A stretch of DNA of 28,388 bases, taken from NCBI GenBank assembly GCA_910584215.1, contig CAJTYI010000035.1, forward strand, positions 1 through 28,388, written 5' to 3'. The stretch is from an uncultured Roseburia sp. Its GTDB lineage: Bacteria; Bacillota; Clostridia; Lachnospirales; Lachnospiraceae. This document shows, piece after piece, positions 26,382-28,388 of the stretch. The notes beneath the pieces are model-generated. The model was given only the letters and a program-made list of their open reading frames with translations. It ran no database searches and had not been told where the DNA came from. Position 1 is the first letter of the stretch. Every line of letters starts with the position of its first letter. Made by a program: the position numbers and the translations under genes.

Positions 26382-27821
26382 CTAAAAATTAAAATACAAG
26401 AATGCTGTTACACCCGACAGTGACACGACACAGAGAGCAAAGACTGCCGCCAGCACACACATCCGCACGCGGGTGGAGGCTTTCTCTTCCACATAAACAT
26501 ATGCCTCCCGCCGCAGCGAAATCACAAGGGATGCGAACATGATTGCGAGGAGGAGAGCCAGACTCTTTGCACCGCCCGCAAGCTCTGTCACCTTTTGGAT
26601 ACCAACACCGGAAAACGAGAACAGGCGCTGATAAAACAGCCGCGCCGTACCCAATGACCCGCTGCGAAACAACACCCAGGCGAGATTGATAAAAAGAAAC
26701 GTCACGCCCCAGCGCAGCCACACCGGCAGCCGCTTATAAAGCGGCAGTTGTTCGAGACAGCGCAACAGACCGTGCGCCACCCCCCACAAAATAAAACTCC
26801 AGGCCGCGCCATGCCAGACGCCGCTGATAAGAAACACAATCATTATATTGAAGAGCAGGCGAGCCGTCCCTCTTCTGCTGCCCCCCAGCGGGATATAAAT
26901 ATAGCGGGTAAAAAATTCGTTTAACGTCATATGCCAGCGGTTCCAAAACTCTCCGATCGACGCGGCGCGATACGGGGAATCAAAGTTGCGCGGCAGACGG
27001 ATGCGCAGCATCCTCGCCAACCCCAGCGCCATATCACAGTAACCGCCAAAGTCCAGATAAATCTGAAGGGTATAGCCCAGCATAACCGCAAGTGCCGCGA
27101 GCGCATCCAGCGACGCCACCGCGCCATACCCTGCATCCACAAGCACACCCAGGCGATCCGCTAGGAGAACTTTCTTGGCAAGGCCAAGCACGAAAAGACG
27201 CAGACCGCTCTCAATATCGTCCCAGACGCCCCTGCCGTCATCGTCTTTGTCAAGCAGTCTATGCTCCCCCGCACCGATCTTGCGAAACTGCGGCACCAGC
27301 TCAGTGTGCGCCACGATCGGACCAGCCACCAGCTGGGGAAAGAACGTCACATAATTCAGATAATCGATCAGTTTATAGTGGCAGGCTTGTCCCGTCATCC
27401 GGTCCGCCATAAACCCGATCTGCTGAAACGTAAAAAAGCTGATGCCCAGCGGCAGCGCAATGTGCCTGAGCGGAATCTGCGCGGGAAGGAACCGATTCAT
27501 ATTGGAAAAGAAAAAATCATAATATTTAAAATAAAATAACAGCCCGACATTAAACAGGATCCCAAAAAGCCCCAACAGCCTGCGGTAATTTACCCGCTCC
27601 TCCCCTATTTTGGCGATGCATAGACTCACCAGCCAGTTGACGGCCACGCTCGATAATATCAATACAATATAGGAAGGATGGCCATACCCATAAAAACACA
27701 ATGACAAACAGGCCAGCACAAGCTGCGCCAGCCGATGTCTGCCCATGATGTTGAAACCGTACCACAATACCATGGTAAGCGGAAAAAAGACACAAATAAA
27801 AATATAGGAATTAAACAGCAT
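26382..27821 (-). CDS. MBOAT family membrane-bound O-acyltransferase
   Basis: This 479-residue polytopic membrane protein has about ten hydrophobic segments and the MBOAT core: FPQLVAGPI, QIYLDFGGYCDMALG, FWNRWHMTLNEFFTRYIYIPLGG, and SGVWHGAAWSFILWG with the expected catalytic His337. It belongs to the AlgI/DltB/PatA-like group, which moves an activated acyl group, often acetyl, across the membrane to a polysaccharide partner. No dltA or dltC homologue is near, so D-alanylation of teichoic acid is unlikely. The ATG has GAGGTAGAG upstream. The SGNH-like gene follows directly. Upstream lie a 14-bp palindrome and the tRNA terminator, so the pair probably has its own promoter in the 90-base gap, though I could not identify it. 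Confidence 0.92.
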   Translation of the reverse strand: MLFNSYIFICVFFPLTMVLWYGFNIMGRHRLAQLVLACLSLCFYGYGHPSYIVLILSSVAVNWLVSLCIAKIGEERVNYRRLLGLFGILFNVGLLFYFKYYDFFFSNMNRFLPAQIPLRHIALPLGISFFTFQQIGFMADRMTGQACHYKLIDYLNYVTFFPQLVAGPIVAHTELVPQFRKIGAGEHRLLDKDDDGRGVWDDIESGLRLFVLGLAKKVLLADRLGVLVDAGYGAVASLDALAALAVMLGYTLQIYLDFGGYCDMALGLARMLRIRLPRNFDSPYRAASIGEFWNRWHMTLNEFFTRYIYIPLGGSRRGTARLLFNIMIVFLISGVWHGAAWSFILWGVAHGLLRCLEQLPLYKRLPVWLRWGVTFLFINLAWVLFRSGSLGTARLFYQRLFSFSGVGIQKVTELAGGAKSLALLLAIMFASLVISLRREAYVYVEEKASTRVRMCVLAAVFALCVVSLSGVTAFLYFNF

Positions 27822-27872
27822 GACTCTACCTCATATTCAGTAGTATTTGCAAAACTTGATTTTTTATTTCAC

Positions 27873-27886
27873 CCTAATATATTAGG
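27873..27886. promoter_or_regulatory. 14-bp perfect palindrome upstream of the MBOAT gene
   Basis: CCTAATATATTAGG is its own reverse complement and lies 51 bases before the MBOAT start codon, after the tRNA terminator. It includes a TAATAT that could act as a -10 box, so it may be an operator overlapping a promoter. Confidence 0.35.
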
Positions 27887-27913
27887 AAAAGCCAGAAAAA
27901 ATCCTGTATAACA

Positions 27914-27946
27914 AGAAAAACCCCAAAAGCCATCGCTTTTGAGGTT
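27914..27946 (-). terminator. Rho-independent terminator after the tRNA genes
   Basis: On the minus strand AACCTCAAAAGC pairs with GCTTTTGGGGTT (one G-T pair) around a GATG loop, followed by TTTTTCTT. It lies 8 bases after tRNA-Met and separates the tRNAs from the MBOAT operon. Confidence 0.9.
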
Positions 27947-27954
27947 TACCACAG

Positions 27955-28028
27955 TAGCGGAAGGGAGACTTGAACTCTCGACACCACGGGTATGAACCGT
28001 GTGCTCTAGCCAGCTGAGCTATTCCGCC
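27955..28028 (-). tRNA. tRNA-Met (anticodon CAT, elongator type)
   Basis: The 74-base gene begins GGCGGAATAGCTCAGCTGG and has a full cloverleaf: acceptor stem GGCGGAA with TTCCGCT (one G-T end pair), anticodon stem-loop ACGGTTCATACCCGT, and T-arm with GTTCAAGTC. The paired first base and the anticodon stem match elongator tRNA-Met rather than the initiator. The CAT anticodon is at 27992-27994. The 3' CCA is not encoded; the bases after the discriminator A are CTG. Confidence 0.95.
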
Positions 28029-28039
28029 ATATTTCGATA

Positions 28040-28112
28040 TGGGACCTATAGGGCTCGAACCTATGACCCTCTGCTTGTAAGGCAGATGCTCTCCCAGCTG
28101 AGCTAAGATCCC
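28040..28112 (-). tRNA. tRNA-Val (anticodon TAC)
   Basis: The 73-base gene begins GGGATCTTAGCTCAGCTGGG. The acceptor stem GGGATCT pairs with AGGTCCC (one G-T), the anticodon arm is CTGCCTTACAAGCAG with TAC at 28077-28079, and the T-arm contains GGTTCGAGCC. CCA is not encoded; TAT follows the discriminator A. It lies 11 bases before tRNA-Met and shares its transcript. Confidence 0.96.
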
Positions 28113-28147
28113 ATATTTTTCAAGTTGCTCTCGCAACCGACTTGTTT

Positions 28148-28176
28148 AGTATACTATCGGTTTCACCAAATGTCAA
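28148..28176 (-). promoter_or_regulatory. Strong sigma-A promoter of the tRNA pair
   Basis: On the minus strand a perfect TTGACA (28176-28171) and TATACT (28153-28148) are separated by 17 bases. A run of A and T blocks lies directly upstream (about 28178-28214) and could act as an UP element, as is common for stable RNA genes. Transcription would start near 28141, about 29 bases before tRNA-Val. Confidence 0.9.
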
Positions 28177-28214
28177 CAACTTTTTTAAAATTATTTTTTA
28201 TTTATTTATATTTC

Positions 28215-28263
28215 TATAGGTTATTAGCTAGTAAGCTTTATAACATACAAATGAATAAATATG
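28215..28263 (-). repeat. Right copy of the 49-bp inverted repeat
   Basis: The minus strand reads CATATTTATTCATTTGTATG and so on to AACCTATA, matching 50-98 of the plus strand at 47 of 49 positions. Weaker similarity continues to about 28308. It lies about 40 bases upstream of the tRNA promoter. Confidence 0.85.
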
Positions 28264-28388
28264 CAAAAGAATCTTATCGGAAGTGATATACGTTTCTATT
28301 TCCAGTATGTAGAAGCGGCGTCCAGCCGGCATCCTAACTGCAGGTGCTCTTGTTTTTGCCCGAACCTCCAAAACGCCGGGGTGCTAAC
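28228..28388 (-). other. Right-edge sequence with overlapping open frames, unidentified
   Basis: Two minus-strand frames are open here. One runs in from the edge and stops at 28296-28298, ending LDAASTYWK. The other is open from 28383 to a stop at 28228-28230 inside the repeat, ends HIYSFVCYKAY like the left-edge frame, and contains an ATG at 28332. I do not recognise either. This part is more GC-rich than the repeat and may be the 3' end of a neighbouring gene or of an element that ends in the repeat. Confidence 0.25.

Noticed and set aside
26382..27821. DltB of teichoic acid D-alanylation
   Set aside because: No dltA, dltC or clear dltD is present next to it, so the general MBOAT assignment is safer.
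27882..28136. 84-residue minus-strand frame
   Set aside because: It overlaps both tRNA genes and the terminator; the apparent protein is translated tRNA.
50..28263. The whole window as one transposon or linear plasmid bounded by terminal inverted repeats
   Set aside because: The content is ordinary housekeeping chromosome in conserved order and I see no transposase, integrase or replication gene.

Overview
The window looks like a piece of chromosome from a Gram-positive, probably spore-forming anaerobe of the Clostridia, most likely Lachnospiraceae. This is inferred from gene content: a sporulation-type sigma factor next to rlmB, mrnC and cysS as in Firmicutes, Mini-RNase III, an MsmX/UgpC-type sugar ABC ATPase, a CdaR/PucR-type regulator beside a second type IIA topoisomerase pair, and an NADPH-type glutamate synthase. 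Every confident gene is on the minus strand, so transcription runs from high to low coordinates. Coding sequence is GC-rich; both edges of the window and the gap upstream of the ABC ATPase are AT-rich.

In transcription order: (i) tRNA-Val and tRNA-Met (28.1-27.95 kb) have a near-consensus promoter and a strong terminator. (ii) An MBOAT acyltransferase and an SGNH-like membrane-anchored esterase/transferase (27.8-25.3 kb) form a two-gene set for acylating a surface polymer. (iii) A housekeeping block ispF, cysS, mrnC, rlmB, sigH (25.2-18.2 kb) keeps the order known from Bacillus subtilis, but a glycoside hydrolase family 2 gene sits between mrnC and rlmB and no rae1/yacP lies between rlmB and sigH. 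(iv) A single sugar-importer ATPase gene ends in a strong terminator (18.0-16.8 kb). (v) A long, tightly packed run follows (16.8-6.9 kb): CdaR-like regulator, topoisomerase B and A subunits, then folate synthesis folC, folE, folP and a folB-folK fusion, a CPBP membrane protease, possibly a 34-residue small protein, and a terminator. (vi) gltB and gltD (6.5-0.3 kb) have their own promoter and make glutamate from glutamine and 2-oxoglutarate.

I found no phage, CRISPR, toxin-antitoxin or defence system, and no clearly new multi-gene system. The most unusual signals are small and mostly non-coding. A 49-bp sequence occurs near both ends of the window in opposite orientations, with 2 mismatches. 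The 3' end of cysS is present three times in tandem. The leader before cysS has an 8-bp hairpin whose loop is exactly complementary over 10 nt to the sequence just before the cysS ribosome binding site. IspF carries an extra tail with a CxxCxxC motif. The topoisomerase A subunit has Gly at the acidic quinolone-contact position. A strong terminator ends only 18 bases before the start codon of the CdaR-like gene.
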